64,000 nucleotides of DNA from Nocardioides yefusunii (GTDB lineage: Bacteria > Actinomycetota > Actinomycetes > Propionibacteriales > Nocardioidaceae): contig NZ_CP034929.1 in assembly GCF_004014875.1 (NCBI RefSeq), forward strand, positions 2,914,001-2,978,000. The letters run 5' to 3'. Each line of letters starts with the position of its first letter. Within the stretch, counting starts at the first letter, position 1. This document shows, one piece after another, positions 13,910 to 24,348 of this stretch. The position numbers were made by a program, and so were the translations under genes. The notes below the pieces were generated by a model. That model searched no databases. It saw only the letters and a program-made list of their open reading frames with translations, and had not been told where the DNA came from.

Positions 13910-15483
13910 GGGGCGACCTCCTCGGCCTCGGCTGCCTGCTCGGCTGATTGGTCGGGACGGGTGACGTCGGGCCGATCATCGACGACACCGACGCTGGTGA
14001 AGAGACGGTCGACGCTCTCGTCGACCGGGTCGAGGACCGGCGCCGGACGCACCCCGAGGACGACGAGGGCCACCAGCACCGGCGCCAGCGCCCACACCTC
14101 ACGGGCCGAGAGGTCGACGACGCCCGCGAGCTCAGGCCGTTCGGGGCCGGTCATGGTGCGGCGGTAGGCGGAGAGGACGTAGACGGCGGCCAGCACGATC
14201 GAGGTGACCGCGACCGCGCCCACCCACCACGCCCAGCCGAACGCGGCCACGATGACGAGGAGCTCGGAGACGAACGGCGACAGGCCCGGGAGCCCGACGG
14301 TGGCCATCCCGGCGACGACGAAGAGCCCGGCCAGCACCGGTGCCGCCTTCTGCACCCCGCCCATCGCGGCGATCGAGGTGGTGCCGGTGCGCTGCACCAA
14401 GTAGCCCGCGACGAGGAACAACGCCGCGGTCGCGAGGCCGTGGTTGACCATGTAGAGCACCGCACCCGAACCGCCGGGACGGGACCAGACGAAGATCCCG
14501 ACGGTGATCAGCCCGAAGTGCGACAGCGACGTCAGACCGACGAGGCGGAGCAGGTCGTCGGAGCCGATCGCGAGCAGCGCGCCGTAGACCACCGAGATCA
14601 GCGCGAGGGTCAGCACCAGCGGCGTCGCCCACTCCGACGCCTCGGGCAGCAGCCCCAGGCAGAACCGCAGCATCCCGTAGGTGCCGATCTTGTCGAGGAC
14701 GCAGACCAGCAGCACCGACGTCCCCGCGGAGGCCTGACCGGTGGTGTCGGCCAGCCAGGTGTGCAGCGGGAACAACGGCGCCTTGGCCGCGAACGCGACG
14801 AAGAACGCCACGAAGAGCCAGCGCTGCGTCGTGGGGTCGAGGTCGAGGGCAGCGAGGTCGCTGAGCAGGTAGGAGGGGGTCTCCCCCGGACTGCCTGACT
14901 GTGCCGCCGCCTGGGCGGAGACGACGTAGAGGCCGATGATCCCGGCCAGCATCACCAGTCCCCCGGCGAGCTGGAAGAGCAGGAACTTGGTGGCGGCACG
15001 GGCGCGTCCTTCGCGGCCGAACCCGGCGACGAGGAAGTACGCCGGGATCAGGGTCGCCTCGAAGACGACGTAGAAGAGCAGCGCGTCGGTGGCGAGGAAG
15101 ACCACGAGGCTGAGTGCTTCGAGGGCGAGGGTCCAGGCCATGAACGAGCGGGGGCGACCTTCGTCCATCCGACGCCACTCCGCCACCATCACCACCGGCA
15201 CCAGGAACGCGGTGAGCAGCACCATCACCAGCGAGATCCCGTCGACGCCGAGCGCCCAGTGGGTGCCGAAGAGGGTGATCCAGTCGTGGGTCTCGGCGAA
15301 CCGCATCCCGCCCGCGTCGGCGTCAGCGCCGCTGTAGCGGAACCACACCACCACGGGCAGGACGAGGGCGGCGAGACCGAATCCGATCCCCACCTTCTTG
15401 GACGTGGATGCGTCGAGCGGGGCGAGTGCCACCACCAGCGCTCCCACCAGCGGAACCAGGACCAGCCAGGTCAGTACACCCAT
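13906..15483 (-). CDS. nuoM: NADH-quinone oxidoreductase subunit M
   Basis: This is an antiporter-like membrane subunit of complex I, 525 residues. Family segments visible are THWALGVDGISL, KFLLFQLAGGLVML, AAKAPLFPLHTWLADTTGQA and VDKIGTYGMLRF-like VLDKIGTYGMLRFCLGLLPEA. AGGGGAGGA lies 9 nt before the ATG. Its ATG shares a base with the stop of a repeat-encoded micro-ORF at 15483-15593, and its stop overlaps nuoN. Confidence 0.95.
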   Translation of the reverse strand: MGVLTWLVLVPLVGALVVALAPLDASTSKKVGIGFGLAALVLPVVVWFRYSGADADAGGMRFAETHDWITLFGTHWALGVDGISLVMVLLTAFLVPVVMVAEWRRMDEGRPRSFMAWTLALEALSLVVFLATDALLFYVVFEATLIPAYFLVAGFGREGRARAATKFLLFQLAGGLVMLAGIIGLYVVSAQAAAQSGSPGETPSYLLSDLAALDLDPTTQRWLFVAFFVAFAAKAPLFPLHTWLADTTGQASAGTSVLLVCVLDKIGTYGMLRFCLGLLPEASEWATPLVLTLALISVVYGALLAIGSDDLLRLVGLTSLSHFGLITVGIFVWSRPGGSGAVLYMVNHGLATAALFLVAGYLVQRTGTTSIAAMGGVQKAAPVLAGLFVVAGMATVGLPGLSPFVSELLVIVAAFGWAWWVGAVAVTSIVLAAVYVLSAYRRTMTGPERPELAGVVDLSAREVWALAPVLVALVVLGVRPAPVLDPVDESVDRLFTSVGVVDDRPDVTRPDQSAEQAAEAEEVAP

Positions 15484-15593
15484 CAGCGCTGTCCTCCCCT
15501 CGTCATCGCGTCGGTCGTCACGGCGGTCGTCACGGCGGTCGTCGCGTCGGTCGTCACGGCGGTCGTCACGGCGGCCTTCAATGCGCAGGTCAT
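15483..15593 (-). CDS. Repeat-encoded 36-codon micro-ORF bridging nuoL and nuoM
   Basis: An ATG at 15593 overlaps the nuoL stop (ATGA) and a TGA at 15483-15485 shares a base with the nuoM ATG (TGATG). The frame is open throughout and encodes a Thr/Ala/Val peptide made of AVTT and DATT units. The DNA is six 12-bp units (15501-15572), so the repeats keep the frame. No family is known. The coupling on both sides is the main support; it may only carry ribosomes to nuoM. Confidence 0.45.
   Translation of the reverse strand: MTCALKAAVTTAVTTDATTAVTTAVTTDAMTRGGQR
15501..15572 (-). repeat. 12-bp minisatellite (six units) between nuoL and nuoM
   Basis: On the minus strand GCCGTGACGACC occurs four times, with GACGCGACGACC and GACGCGATGACG as units 3 and 6, giving a 36-bp higher-order unit twice. 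Confidence 0.85.
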
Positions 15594-17554
15594 GAGCGTC
15601 CCGGTCCCATCAGCCACAGCAGCAGTACCAACGCCACTGCCCCGCCCACGGCCGAGAGTGCGTACGAGCGGGCGTACCCGTTCTGCGCCTTCCGCACGAG
15701 GGTCGAGAAGAGCCCGGCACCCTCCGCGCCGCCCTCGACCACTCCGTCGACGACGGCCCGGTCGAAGGTCACCAGGCCCGACGCCAAGCGACGGGTGGGT
15801 GCGACGACGAGCCCCTCGGTGGCTGCGTCAACGCCGAGTCCGGCGCGTGCTGCCCGGACCAGGACGTTGCCGCGCGGCGCCACGTCGGGAACCCGTCGGG
15901 CCCCGACCAGGAACCATGCGGCCGCGACCCCGACGGCGACCACGACGGTCACCGCGAGCGTCACCACCCAGGTCGGGACGGCCAGTTCGTGGTGCGGTGC
16001 GGTCCCGACCACCGGCGTCAGGAAGTCGACGATCCAGTTGCCCACCAGCAGGAAGCCACCGAAGACCGACAGCACGGCGAGCACCATCATCGGGGCGGTC
16101 ATCGCCTTCGGGGACTCGTGCGGTTCGACGCCGTCGCGCCACCGCCTCTGGGTCCAGAACGTCATCAGGAACATCCGGGTCATGTAGAAACCGGTGATCC
16201 CGGCGCCGAGCAGGGCCAGCAGACCGACGGTCGGGTTCTCGGCGAGCGCGGTCTCGATCACCTTGTCCTTCGACCAGAAGCCGGAGAACCCGGGGAAGCC
16301 GATGATCGCCAGGTAGCCGAGCGCGAACGTGGCGTAGGTGGCGGGCAGGACGCGTTCGAGGCCGCCGTAGTGGCGAAGGTCGACGTCGTCGTCCATCGCG
16401 TGCATCACCGAGCCGGCACCGAGGAACATCGTGGCCTTGAAGAAGCCGTGGGTGAGCAGGTGCAGGATCGCGAAGGCGTACCCGACAGTGCCGAGCCCGG
16501 CCGCCAGCACCATGTAGCCGATCTGGCTCATCGTGGAGGCGGCGAGCACCTTCTTGGCGTCGTCCTGCGCGCAACCCAGGACCGCTCCGTAGAGCAGCGT
16601 CACCACCGCGACCACCACGACGGCGGTCTGCGCGGTGGGGGCGAACTCGAGGACGAAGCTGGAACGCACCAGCAGGTAGACGCCGGCCGTCACCATCGTG
16701 GCGGCGTGGATCAGCGCCGAGACCGGGGTGGGGCCCTCCATCGCGTCGAGCAGCCAGCCCTGCAACGGCACCTGCGCAGACTTGCCGCAGGCCGCGAGCA
16801 GGAGCAGCAGACCGAGCGCGGTCATGGTCCCCTCCCCGGCCGCCGGGGTGAGCGCGCTGACGGCGGCGAAGTCGACCGACCCGAAGCTGGCGACCATCAG
16901 ACCGATGCCGAGGGCGAGCCCGACGTCGCCGATCCGGTTGGTGACGAACGCCTTCTGTCCGGCCGCTGCCGCGGACGGCTTGTGCTGCCAGAACCCGATC
17001 AGCAGGTACGACGCCAGCCCGACGCCCTCCCAGCCCAGGAACAGCACCACGTAGTTGCCGCCCAGGACGAGGACGAGCATCGCGGCGACGAAGAGGTTGA
17101 GGTACCCGAAGAACCGACGACGGCGTTCTTCGTGAGCCATGTAGGCGGTCGAGTAGACGTGGACGAGCGTCGCGACGCCGGTGACGAGCAACAGGAACAG
17201 GATGCTGAGCGGGTCCAGGAGCAAGTCGAAACCGACGGTGAAGCTGCCTGCGGAGAACCACGTCCACAGATGTTGGGAGACCTGTCGGTCTGCGCTGTCG
17301 CGGGAGAGCAACGCGACGAGCAACGCCACCGAGACGACGAACGACGCCGCCACCAGTGCGGTCGCGACCCACGGCGCGACCCGGTCGAACACGCCCCGCG
17401 CAGCGCCGGGCAACAGCGGGGCAACCAGCAGCAGGAGCACCGCGCCGGCCAGCGGCAGTGCCGGCACCAGCCACAGCAGCGACAGCCACCCCTCGGCCGG
17501 GGTCGGGTCGACGACGGGCACCACGTGTTCGGCGGCGGTCAGAAGAAGGGACAT
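15590..17554 (-). CDS. nuoL: NADH-quinone oxidoreductase subunit L
   Basis: This is the distal antiporter-like subunit of complex I, 654 residues. Diagnostic segments are FDLLLDPLSILFLLLVTGVATLVHVYS, YVVLFLGWEGVGLASYLLIGFW, KSAQVPLQGWLLDAMEGPTPVSALIHAATMVTAGVYLL and DDAKKVLAASTMSQIGYM. The C-terminal lateral-helix region is present. It follows nuoK by 7 nt and is followed by the micro-ORF and nuoM. Confidence 0.95.
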   Translation of the reverse strand: MSLLLTAAEHVVPVVDPTPAEGWLSLLWLVPALPLAGAVLLLLVAPLLPGAARGVFDRVAPWVATALVAASFVVSVALLVALLSRDSADRQVSQHLWTWFSAGSFTVGFDLLLDPLSILFLLLVTGVATLVHVYSTAYMAHEERRRRFFGYLNLFVAAMLVLVLGGNYVVLFLGWEGVGLASYLLIGFWQHKPSAAAAGQKAFVTNRIGDVGLALGIGLMVASFGSVDFAAVSALTPAAGEGTMTALGLLLLLAACGKSAQVPLQGWLLDAMEGPTPVSALIHAATMVTAGVYLLVRSSFVLEFAPTAQTAVVVVAVVTLLYGAVLGCAQDDAKKVLAASTMSQIGYMVLAAGLGTVGYAFAILHLLTHGFFKATMFLGAGSVMHAMDDDVDLRHYGGLERVLPATYATFALGYLAIIGFPGFSGFWSKDKVIETALAENPTVGLLALLGAGITGFYMTRMFLMTFWTQRRWRDGVEPHESPKAMTAPMMVLAVLSVFGGFLLVGNWIVDFLTPVVGTAPHHELAVPTWVVTLAVTVVVAVGVAAAWFLVGARRVPDVAPRGNVLVRAARAGLGVDAATEGLVVAPTRRLASGLVTFDRAVVDGVVEGGAEGAGLFSTLVRKAQNGYARSYALSAVGGAVALVLLLWLMGPGRS

Positions 17555-17561
17555 GTCCGCC

Positions 17562-17861
17562 TCAGCCCCTCAGCAGGTGGGCGTCGTCGACGGACGCGGT
17601 CCGACGCGAACGGTGGACGGTCATGATGATCGCGAGCCCGACGACCACCTCGGCGGCCGCGACCACCATCACGAAGAACGCCGCGATCTGCCCCTCCAGA
17701 TTGCCGTGCTGGCGGGCGAAGGTGACGAAGGTGAGGTTGCAGGCGTTCAGCATCAGCTCGACGCACATGAACACCACCAGGGCGTTGCGGCGCACCAGCA
17801 CGCCCACCGCTCCGATCGCGAAGAGCAGCGCCGCCAGCACCAGCAGGGGTCCGGTCTCCAT
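17562..17861 (-). CDS. nuoK: NADH-quinone oxidoreductase subunit K
   Basis: This short (99-residue) three-helix membrane subunit of complex I has the conserved Glu in helix 2 ([16 protein letters not shown]) and a second in helix 3 ([13 protein letters not shown]). Its ATG at 17861 shares a base with the nuoJ stop. Length is normal for the family. Confidence 0.95.
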   Translation of the reverse strand: METGPLLVLAALLFAIGAVGVLVRRNALVVFMCVELMLNACNLTFVTFARQHGNLEGQIAAFFVMVVAAAEVVVGLAIIMTVHRSRRTASVDDAHLLRG

Positions 17862-18628
17862 CAGTCCTCCTCCTCCGTGACGCGGCCGGCGACCTGGTCG
17901 AGGACGACGTCGATGTGAGCCGCCTCCGGCCCGACCGCTCGCACCTGGTCACGTCCCGCCAACGGGCGTGGCACCGACGCGGGCGCCGGGCTGCCGTCGG
18001 GCAGCAGCGCAGGGGTGTCGACGGAGTTGCTGCGAGCGTAGACGCCGGGAGCAGGACGCGGCCCGGGGTGCATCCCGGTCTCGGCGTAGGCCTGGATCCG
18101 GGCGGCGGCGAGTCGGGCCTGGGTGACGCGCGGGCCGGCCTCGCGGTGGGTCAGCATCATCGCGCCGACCGCGGCGGTGACGAGCAGGGCGCTGGTGGCC
18201 TCGAAGGCGAGCACCCAACGGCTGAACAGGAGGTCGGCGATCGCCTCGACGTTGCCGCCCGCGTTCACCTCCCCCAGCCCGGTCGCGGCACCGAACCCGA
18301 CCTGCGCGACGCCGATCGCCAACGTCAGGGCCAGCAACGTGCCCAGTACGACGGCTCCCGCGCGCTGGCCGGGGATCGTCTCGCCTGCGTCGTCGGAGTG
18401 GTCGACGCCGACGAGCATCACCACGAACAGGAAGAGCATCAGCACGGCGCCGGTGTAGACGATCACCTGGACCACGAAGAGGAAGGGCGCTTCGAGGCCG
18501 AGGTAGAGCCCGGCCATCGAGATCATCACCACCGCCAGCAGCAGGGCGGCGTGCACGGCGCTGCGGACGAACAGGATGCCGAGCGCGCAGAGCACCATCA
18601 CCGGGGCGAGGATCCAGAAGGCGGTCAC
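17861..18628 (-). CDS. nuoJ: NADH-quinone oxidoreductase subunit J
   Basis: This is a five-helix membrane subunit of complex I, 255 residues. The family motif [26 protein letters not shown] is clear near residues 50-75. A hydrophilic C-terminal extension of about 80 residues (from about 170) is longer than in E. coli but common in actinobacteria. Overlaps nuoI by 4 nt at its start. Confidence 0.95.
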   Translation of the reverse strand: MTAFWILAPVMVLCALGILFVRSAVHAALLLAVVMISMAGLYLGLEAPFLFVVQVIVYTGAVLMLFLFVVMLVGVDHSDDAGETIPGQRAGAVVLGTLLALTLAIGVAQVGFGAATGLGEVNAGGNVEAIADLLFSRWVLAFEATSALLVTAAVGAMMLTHREAGPRVTQARLAAARIQAYAETGMHPGPRPAPGVYARSNSVDTPALLPDGSPAPASVPRPLAGRDQVRAVGPEAAHIDVVLDQVAGRVTEEED

Positions 18629-19206
18629 CAGTTCTCCTCCTCGTCGCGGACGGCCTCCTCGGCGAGCGCCGAGACGGCGGCGGGGTCGAACTCTCCGCGG
18701 TAGTAGGACTGGGCGTCGTCGGCGAGCAGCATCGGGTGCGGCGGCGCTTCCATCGCCTCGCCGAGCGGGGCGAGGAGCTGTTCCTTGGTCCAGATCAGGG
18801 CGCCGCGGGAGTCGTCGGCGAGTTCGTACTCGTTGGTCATGGTCAGGGCCCGCGTCGGGCAGGCCTCGACGCAGAGTCCGCAGAGGATGCAGCGCAGGTA
18901 GTTGATCTGGTAGACCGCGCCGTAACGCTCACCGGGGCTGTAGCGCTCCTCGTCGGTGTTGTCGGCACCCTCCACGAGGATCGCGTCGGCGGGGCAGGCC
19001 CACGCGCAGAGCTCACACCCGACGCACTTCTCCAGCCCGTCGGGCCAGCGGTTGAGCTGGTGGCGTCCGTGGAACCGGGGCGCGGTGGGCTGCTTCTCGA
19101 ACGGGTACTGCTCGGTGACGGGTTCGCGGAACATCGTCGTGAACGTCACCCCGAAGCCGGCGACCTTGTCGGTGAACGACTCGCGTGGTTCCTGCTGCTC
19201 GCTCAT
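18625..19206 (-). CDS. nuoI: NADH-quinone oxidoreductase subunit I
   Basis: This is the peripheral-arm ferredoxin-like subunit, 193 residues. Two complete [4Fe-4S] motifs, [15 protein letters not shown] and [15 protein letters not shown], carry clusters N6a and N6b that pass electrons to NuoB. It overlaps nuoH and nuoJ by 4 nt each. The C-terminal acidic tail ([11 protein letters not shown]) is unremarkable. Confidence 0.96.
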   Translation of the reverse strand: MSEQQEPRESFTDKVAGFGVTFTTMFREPVTEQYPFEKQPTAPRFHGRHQLNRWPDGLEKCVGCELCAWACPADAILVEGADNTDEERYSPGERYGAVYQINYLRCILCGLCVEACPTRALTMTNEYELADDSRGALIWTKEQLLAPLGEAMEAPPHPMLLADDAQSYYRGEFDPAAVSALAEEAVRDEEENW

Positions 19207-20522
19207 CGCTGCTCACCTGCCGCTTCCTCGAGGACTGGGGGAACCGCCACGGGCGTGGGGTCGAAGACGAGCGGGGCGGCAGCGCCGCGGACCGGGCCAC
19301 CGGCGGGCATCGGCGGGACCGGGAACGCCGGGACGTCGTGCCCGGCCGGGGTCGGGACCTCGCAGGTGGGCACCTCGACCCGATCCCGACGCCGCGGCCA
19401 CACCAGGAAGGCGACCACCGCGACGACACCGAGCACCGACACGGTCGTGAACAGCACCGTCCGGGACCAACCACCGTCGACGGCGACCGCACGGATCCCG
19501 GCCACGACGACGATCCAGGCCAGCGACGCCGGGATCAGGACCTTCCAGCCCAACGCCATGAACTGGTCGTAGCGCAGGCGCGGGAGGGTGCCGCGCAGCC
19601 AGATGAACCCGAAGATGAAGCAGAACATCTTCGCGAAGAACCAGAGCGCACCCCAGGCTCCGTCGTCGGCGCCGGGCCACAGGTGGCTGACGCCCCACGG
19701 AGCGTGCCAACCGCCGAGGAAGAGGGTGGTGGCGAGCGCGGAGACGGTGGCCATGTTGATGTACTCGGCCAGGAAGAACATCGCGAACTTCATCCCGGAG
19801 TACTCGGTGTGGAATCCGCCGACGAGTTCGCCCTCCGCTTCGGGCAGGTCGAAGGGGGCACGGTTGGTCTCGCCGACCATCGCGACGACGTAGACGCAGA
19901 ACGACGGCAGCAGGAGCAGCCCGAACCAGAGCCCGTCCTGCGCCTCGACGATCTCCGAGGTCGACATCGACCCCGCGAACAGGAAGACCGCCACGAACGA
20001 GAGCCCCATCGCGATCTCGTAGGAGATCATCTGGGCGCTGGAGCGCAGCCCGCCGAGCAGCGAGTACGTCGACCCCGACGACCAGCCGGCCAGCACGATC
20101 CCGTAGATCCCGATCGAGGCCGTCGCCACCACGAAGAGCACCGCGACCGGCATGTCGGTCAGCTGCAGCGGGGTGACGGTGTCGGTGAACGGGATCCGCA
20201 CCTCACCGGCGAACGGGATCACCGCGAACGTCACGAACGCCGGGACCACGATGATCAGCGGCGCGAGGACGAAGACGACCTTGTCGGCCGCGCTCGGGAT
20301 GATGTCCTCCTTGAACATCAGCTTGGTGCCGTCGGCCAGCGACTGCAGCAGTCCGAAGGGGCCGTTGACGTTGGGCCCGATCCGGTGCTGCATCCGGGCC
20401 ACGACGCGCCGCTCGAACCAGATGTTGAAGAGCGTCAGCAGCACCAGGACGAGGAACACCCCGACGGCCTTGAGCAGCACCGTGGGGAAGGAGTCGTGAC
20501 CGAAGAGGTCGAGGCCGTTCAT
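19203..20522 (-). CDS. nuoH: NADH-quinone oxidoreductase subunit H
   Basis: This is the quinone-chamber membrane subunit, 439 residues. Typical segments are [66 protein letters not shown] and [19 protein letters not shown] Pro/Ala-rich cytoplasmic extension of about 70 residues at the C-terminus, after [11 protein letters not shown], is an actinobacterial addition. The ATG at 20522 overlaps the nuoG stop (ATGA) and fixes the start. Confidence 0.96.
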   Translation of the reverse strand: MNGLDLFGHDSFPTVLLKAVGVFLVLVLLTLFNIWFERRVVARMQHRIGPNVNGPFGLLQSLADGTKLMFKEDIIPSAADKVVFVLAPLIIVVPAFVTFAVIPFAGEVRIPFTDTVTPLQLTDMPVAVLFVVATASIGIYGIVLAGWSSGSTYSLLGGLRSSAQMISYEIAMGLSFVAVFLFAGSMSTSEIVEAQDGLWFGLLLLPSFCVYVVAMVGETNRAPFDLPEAEGELVGGFHTEYSGMKFAMFFLAEYINMATVSALATTLFLGGWHAPWGVSHLWPGADDGAWGALWFFAKMFCFIFGFIWLRGTLPRLRYDQFMALGWKVLIPASLAWIVVVAGIRAVAVDGGWSRTVLFTTVSVLGVVAVVAFLVWPRRRDRVEVPTCEVPTPAGHDVPAFPVPPMPAGGPVRGAAAPLVFDPTPVAVPPVLEEAAGEQR

Positions 20523-23029
20523 GCCGACACCTCCTGGTCCGGCGACACGACGGGCGACGCGACGCGGGCAGGCCGCACGTCGACGCCCTGACCCGGCGCG
20601 GCGAGCTCGGCCCAGACCCCGCGCCCGTGGGAACGGGTCGGGATCCAGACGACGCCGTCGGGCAGGTCGGCCACCGCACACGGCAACGTCCAGGCGCCGC
20701 GGTCACCGGCGACGTCGACGAGGTCTCCCGGCGTGACACCGAGCCGGTCGAGGTCGGTGGTCGACATCGCCACCACCGCTGGGCGCATCGTCGCGAGCAG
20801 GGCGTCCTGCCCGGCCAGCAGGGAGGCGTGGTCGACGAGCTGGCGGTGCGTGGCCAGCACGAAGTGGCCCCCACCGGCGTCGGGCGCAGGCAGCGGTGGC
20901 GCAGCGACGACCCCGGTCGGGGCAGCCGCTCCGCCGAGCGCCGCGATCTCCTCCTGGAGTTGGTCGACGTTCTCCCAGCCCAACGGGCGTCCCAGCGCGG
21001 TCGCGATCTCGGACAGGACCCGCCACTCCGGCAGCGAGCCGGGGACGTCGAAGATCTGCTCGAAGCCGCGTTCGCGGGCGTCCCACGTGAGGAAGGTGCC
21101 TTCGCGTTCGGTGACCGGCGCGACCGGGAGGACGACGTCGGCGGCCAGTGCCACGTCGCTCCAGGCGAGTTCGAGGGAGACGACGTGGGTGGCCTTGGCG
21201 ACCGCCGTGCGGAAGCCGGACGGGTCGGGGGTGTCGTCGGGGTCGACGCCGCCGACCAACAGCGAGGTGATCGTCTCGGCCCGGGCAGCAGCGACGATGC
21301 CGGTCAGATCGCGGCCCACCTGCTCGGGCAGGTCGCCGAAGGCCGCACCGATCAGGGCTCGGTCGGCTGCGGCCTCGAGGTGTCGTCCGCCGGGCAGCAG
21401 GCCCGGCAGCAGCCCGGCCTCGACCGCACCGCGGTCCCCGGCACGACGGGGCACCCAGGCGAGTCGAGCGCCGGTGCGGGCGACGAGTTCGGTGACGGCG
21501 ACGAGTGCGCCGGGGCTGGTGGCGAGGCGTTCCCCGACCAGGACGACGTCGCCCCGACCCAGGCTGACGCCGCTGGACTGCGGGCTGGCGAGGTGGTCGT
21601 CCAGCGTCGCGAGCAGGGCTGCTTCCCGTCCGGGGACGACGTGGTGGACGTCGGCGTCGAGCTTGGCCAACCCACGCGTGGTGAACGGCGCGAGCGCCAC
21701 CACACGGGTGCCGTACCCCTTCACGGCCGTGCGCAGCCGCAGGAAGAGCGTTCCGGCTTCGTCCTCGGGATCGAGCCCGACCAGGACGACGGTGTCTGCC
21801 GCCTCGAGGTCGGCGTAGGTGGGCACCTGGGTCTCGGCGAGACGCCCGGCGACGAACCGGCTCAGGAACCACGCCTCCTCGGCGGAGTGCGGGCGGGAGC
21901 GGAAGTCGACGTCGTCGGTGCGGAGCACGGTGCGGGCGAACTTCGACCACGCGAAGGCGTCCTCGACCGGCATCCGTCCTCCGGTGAGGACGCCGACCGG
22001 TCCGGCCTGCAGGGCAGTTGCGGCACGGGCGATCGCCTCGGGCCACGACGCCGGACGCAGTTCGCCGCGGCTGCGACGCCCCGAGCCCTCGGCAGGCAGG
22101 TCGCGGACCCACGGGTGGGTGATCCGGCGTGAGGCGCGGGTGTAGGAGAACGCGAAGCGGTCCTTGTCGCTGATCCACTCGGTGTTGACGGCCGGGTCGT
22201 TGCCTGCGAGTCGACGCACCACCTTGCCGCGGCGGTGGTCGACGCGGATCGCGGCACCGCAGGCGTCGTGCTCGGCCACGGACTCGGTCGAGACGAGGTC
22301 GAAGGGCCGGGCCCGGAACCGGTAGTCCACCGAGGTGAGGGCCCCGACCGGGCAGATCTGAACGGTGTTGCCGGCGAAGTAGCTCAGGAACGGCGCCTCG
22401 GGGGCGATCCCGATCTGCTGCTGCGCACCGCGTTCGACCAGGGAGATGAACGCGTCCCCGGCGACCTCGTCGGCGAACCGGGTGCAGCGCTGGCACACGA
22501 TGCAGCGTTCGCGGTCGAGCAGGATCTGCGGGCTCAACGGGATCGGCTTCTCGAAGGTCCGCTTCGTCATGCCCTGATCGGCGAACCGCGACTCGGAGCG
22601 TCCGACGCTCATCGCCTGGTTCTGCAGCGGGCACTCGCCGCCCTTGTCACAGACCGGGCAGTCGAGGGGGTGGTTGATCAGGAGCAGTTCCATGACGCCG
22701 CGTTGGGCCTTCTCGGCCCCAGGCGACGTGTGCTGGGTACGGACCTCCATGCCTTCGGACGCCACCAGCGTGCAGGACGCCTGCGGCTTCATCCGTCCGG
22801 GTGGGCCCTGCATCTGCCGCATCGTGCCGTCGGGGCCGGGCGTCGCGACCTCCACCAAGCACTGGCGGCACGCGCCGGCCGGGGCGAGCAGCGGGTGGTC
22901 ACAGAAACGCGGAATCTCGATCCCGACCTGTTCGGCGGCCCGGATCACCAGGGTCCCCTGCGGGACGGTGACGGTGACGCCGTCGATCGTCAGCGTCACG
23001 GTCGGGATGACGTTCTCGGACGCAGTCAC
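20519..23029 (-). CDS. nuoG: NADH-quinone oxidoreductase subunit G
   Basis: This is the large iron-sulfur subunit, 836 residues. The N-terminal [2Fe-2S] domain has [15 protein letters not shown], followed by the His-Cys N5 motif [17 protein letters not shown] and the N4 motif [10 protein letters not shown] with a later CPVGAL. In the molybdopterin-like C-terminal domain, the usual Cys cluster for the extra N7 centre is reduced to a single Cys (HDACGAA), so N7 is probably absent. Overlaps nuoF and nuoH by 4 nt. Confidence 0.95.
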   Translation of the reverse strand: MTASENVIPTVTLTIDGVTVTVPQGTLVIRAAEQVGIEIPRFCDHPLLAPAGACRQCLVEVATPGPDGTMRQMQGPPGRMKPQASCTLVASEGMEVRTQHTSPGAEKAQRGVMELLLINHPLDCPVCDKGGECPLQNQAMSVGRSESRFADQGMTKRTFEKPIPLSPQILLDRERCIVCQRCTRFADEVAGDAFISLVERGAQQQIGIAPEAPFLSYFAGNTVQICPVGALTSVDYRFRARPFDLVSTESVAEHDACGAAIRVDHRRGKVVRRLAGNDPAVNTEWISDKDRFAFSYTRASRRITHPWVRDLPAEGSGRRSRGELRPASWPEAIARAATALQAGPVGVLTGGRMPVEDAFAWSKFARTVLRTDDVDFRSRPHSAEEAWFLSRFVAGRLAETQVPTYADLEAADTVVLVGLDPEDEAGTLFLRLRTAVKGYGTRVVALAPFTTRGLAKLDADVHHVVPGREAALLATLDDHLASPQSSGVSLGRGDVVLVGERLATSPGALVAVTELVARTGARLAWVPRRAGDRGAVEAGLLPGLLPGGRHLEAAADRALIGAAFGDLPEQVGRDLTGIVAAARAETITSLLVGGVDPDDTPDPSGFRTAVAKATHVVSLELAWSDVALAADVVLPVAPVTEREGTFLTWDARERGFEQIFDVPGSLPEWRVLSEIATALGRPLGWENVDQLQEEIAALGGAAAPTGVVAAPPLPAPDAGGGHFVLATHRQLVDHASLLAGQDALLATMRPAVVAMSTTDLDRLGVTPGDLVDVAGDRGAWTLPCAVADLPDGVVWIPTRSHGRGVWAELAAPGQGVDVRPARVASPVVSPDQEVSA

Positions 23030-24348
23030 GACAGCGCCTCCTCACGGGCCCAGACCGTGGAGCGTCGGGGATCGGACGGGCATCCGCCCTCACGCAGGTG
23101 CGCCACGTACTCGTCGCGGAAGTGGGTGATCGAGGAGATGATCGGCGAGACCGCGCCGTCGGCCAGGGCACAGAAAGAGCGTCCGGCGATGTCGTCGCAC
23201 TGGTCGAGGAGCTGGTCGAGGTCGGTCTCGCTGCCCTGCCCGGCCTCGAGGCGCCTCAGCACCTGCACCAGCCACCACGTTCCCTCGCGGCACGGGGTGC
23301 ACTTGCCGCACGACTCGTGCTTGTAGAACTCCGTCCACCGCAGCACCGCGCGGACCACGCAGGTGGTGTCGTCGAAGACCTGCAGGGCGCGGGTGCCGAG
23401 CATCGACCCCGCGGCGGCCACCGACTCGAAGTCGAGGGGGACGTCGAGGTGATCGGCGGTCAGCAGGCCCGTCGACGAGCCGCCCGGCGTCCAGAACTTC
23501 AGTGTGTGGCCCGGGCGCACTCCCCCGGCGAGGTCGATCAGTTCACGCAACGTGATCCCGAGCGGAGCCTCGAACTGGCCGGGGTTCACGACGTGGCCCG
23601 AGAGGCTGAAGATCCCGAACCCGTTGGACTTCTCCGTCCCCATCGCGGCGAACCACTCCGGGCCGTTCGCGACGATCGCGGGCACCGACGCGACCGACTC
23701 GACGTTGTTGATCACCGTCGGGCAGGCGTAGAGCCCTTCGAGGGCCGGGAACGGGGGCCGCAGCCGGGGTTGACCGCGTCGGCCTTCGAGGGAGTCGAGC
23801 AACGCCGACTCCTCGCCGCAGATGTAGGCACCGGCCCCGGCGTGCACGACGAGGTCGAGGTCCCAACCGGAGCCGTGGACGTCCTGGCCGAGGTGCCCGG
23901 CCATGTAGGCCTCCGCGACGGCCTTGCGGAGACGTCGGATGACGTGCAGGACCTCGCCCCGGACGTAGATGAAGGCGTGGTTGGCGCGGATCGCGTACGC
24001 GGCCAGGATCACGCCCTCGACCAGGGTGTGCGGCGCGGCCATCATCAGCGGGATGTCCTTGCAGGTGCCCGGCTCGGACTCGTCGGCGTTGACCACGAGG
24101 TACTTCGGCTTCGTGCCGCCGGGGACGTCCGCTCCCTGCGGGATGAAGCCCCACTTCATGCCGGTGGGGAAGCCTGCGCCGCCGCGGCCGCGGAGTCCGG
24201 CGGTCTTGACCATGTCGATGACGGCGTCAGGCCCGGCCGCGAAGGCGGTGTCGAGGGTCCGGTAGCCGCCGCGGGCCTCGTGGGCCTCGATCGTCCAGGA
24301 GCGGTCCTCGCCCCAGTTGTCGGTGAGGACGGGCGTCAACGTCGTCAC
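23026..24348 (-). CDS. nuoF: NADH-quinone oxidoreductase subunit F
   Basis: This is the NADH- and FMN-binding subunit, 440 residues, where electrons enter complex I. The Gly-rich NADH motif GRGGAGFPTGMKW, the FMN segment NADESEPGTCKD and the N3 [4Fe-4S] ligands ESCGKCTPCREG with a late Cys (GRSFCALAD) are all present. Start and stop overlap neighbours by 4 nt. Confidence 0.96.
   Translation of the reverse strand: MTTLTPVLTDNWGEDRSWTIEAHEARGGYRTLDTAFAAGPDAVIDMVKTAGLRGRGGAGFPTGMKWGFIPQGADVPGGTKPKYLVVNADESEPGTCKDIPLMMAAPHTLVEGVILAAYAIRANHAFIYVRGEVLHVIRRLRKAVAEAYMAGHLGQDVHGSGWDLDLVVHAGAGAYICGEESALLDSLEGRRGQPRLRPPFPALEGLYACPTVINNVESVASVPAIVANGPEWFAAMGTEKSNGFGIFSLSGHVVNPGQFEAPLGITLRELIDLAGGVRPGHTLKFWTPGGSSTGLLTADHLDVPLDFESVAAAGSMLGTRALQVFDDTTCVVRAVLRWTEFYKHESCGKCTPCREGTWWLVQVLRRLEAGQGSETDLDQLLDQCDDIAGRSFCALADGAVSPIISSITHFRDEYVAHLREGGCPSDPRRSTVWAREEALS

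Noticed and set aside
15501..15572. CRISPR-like array
   Set aside because: Units are 12 bp with no spacers and no cas genes anywhere in the window; it is a coding minisatellite.
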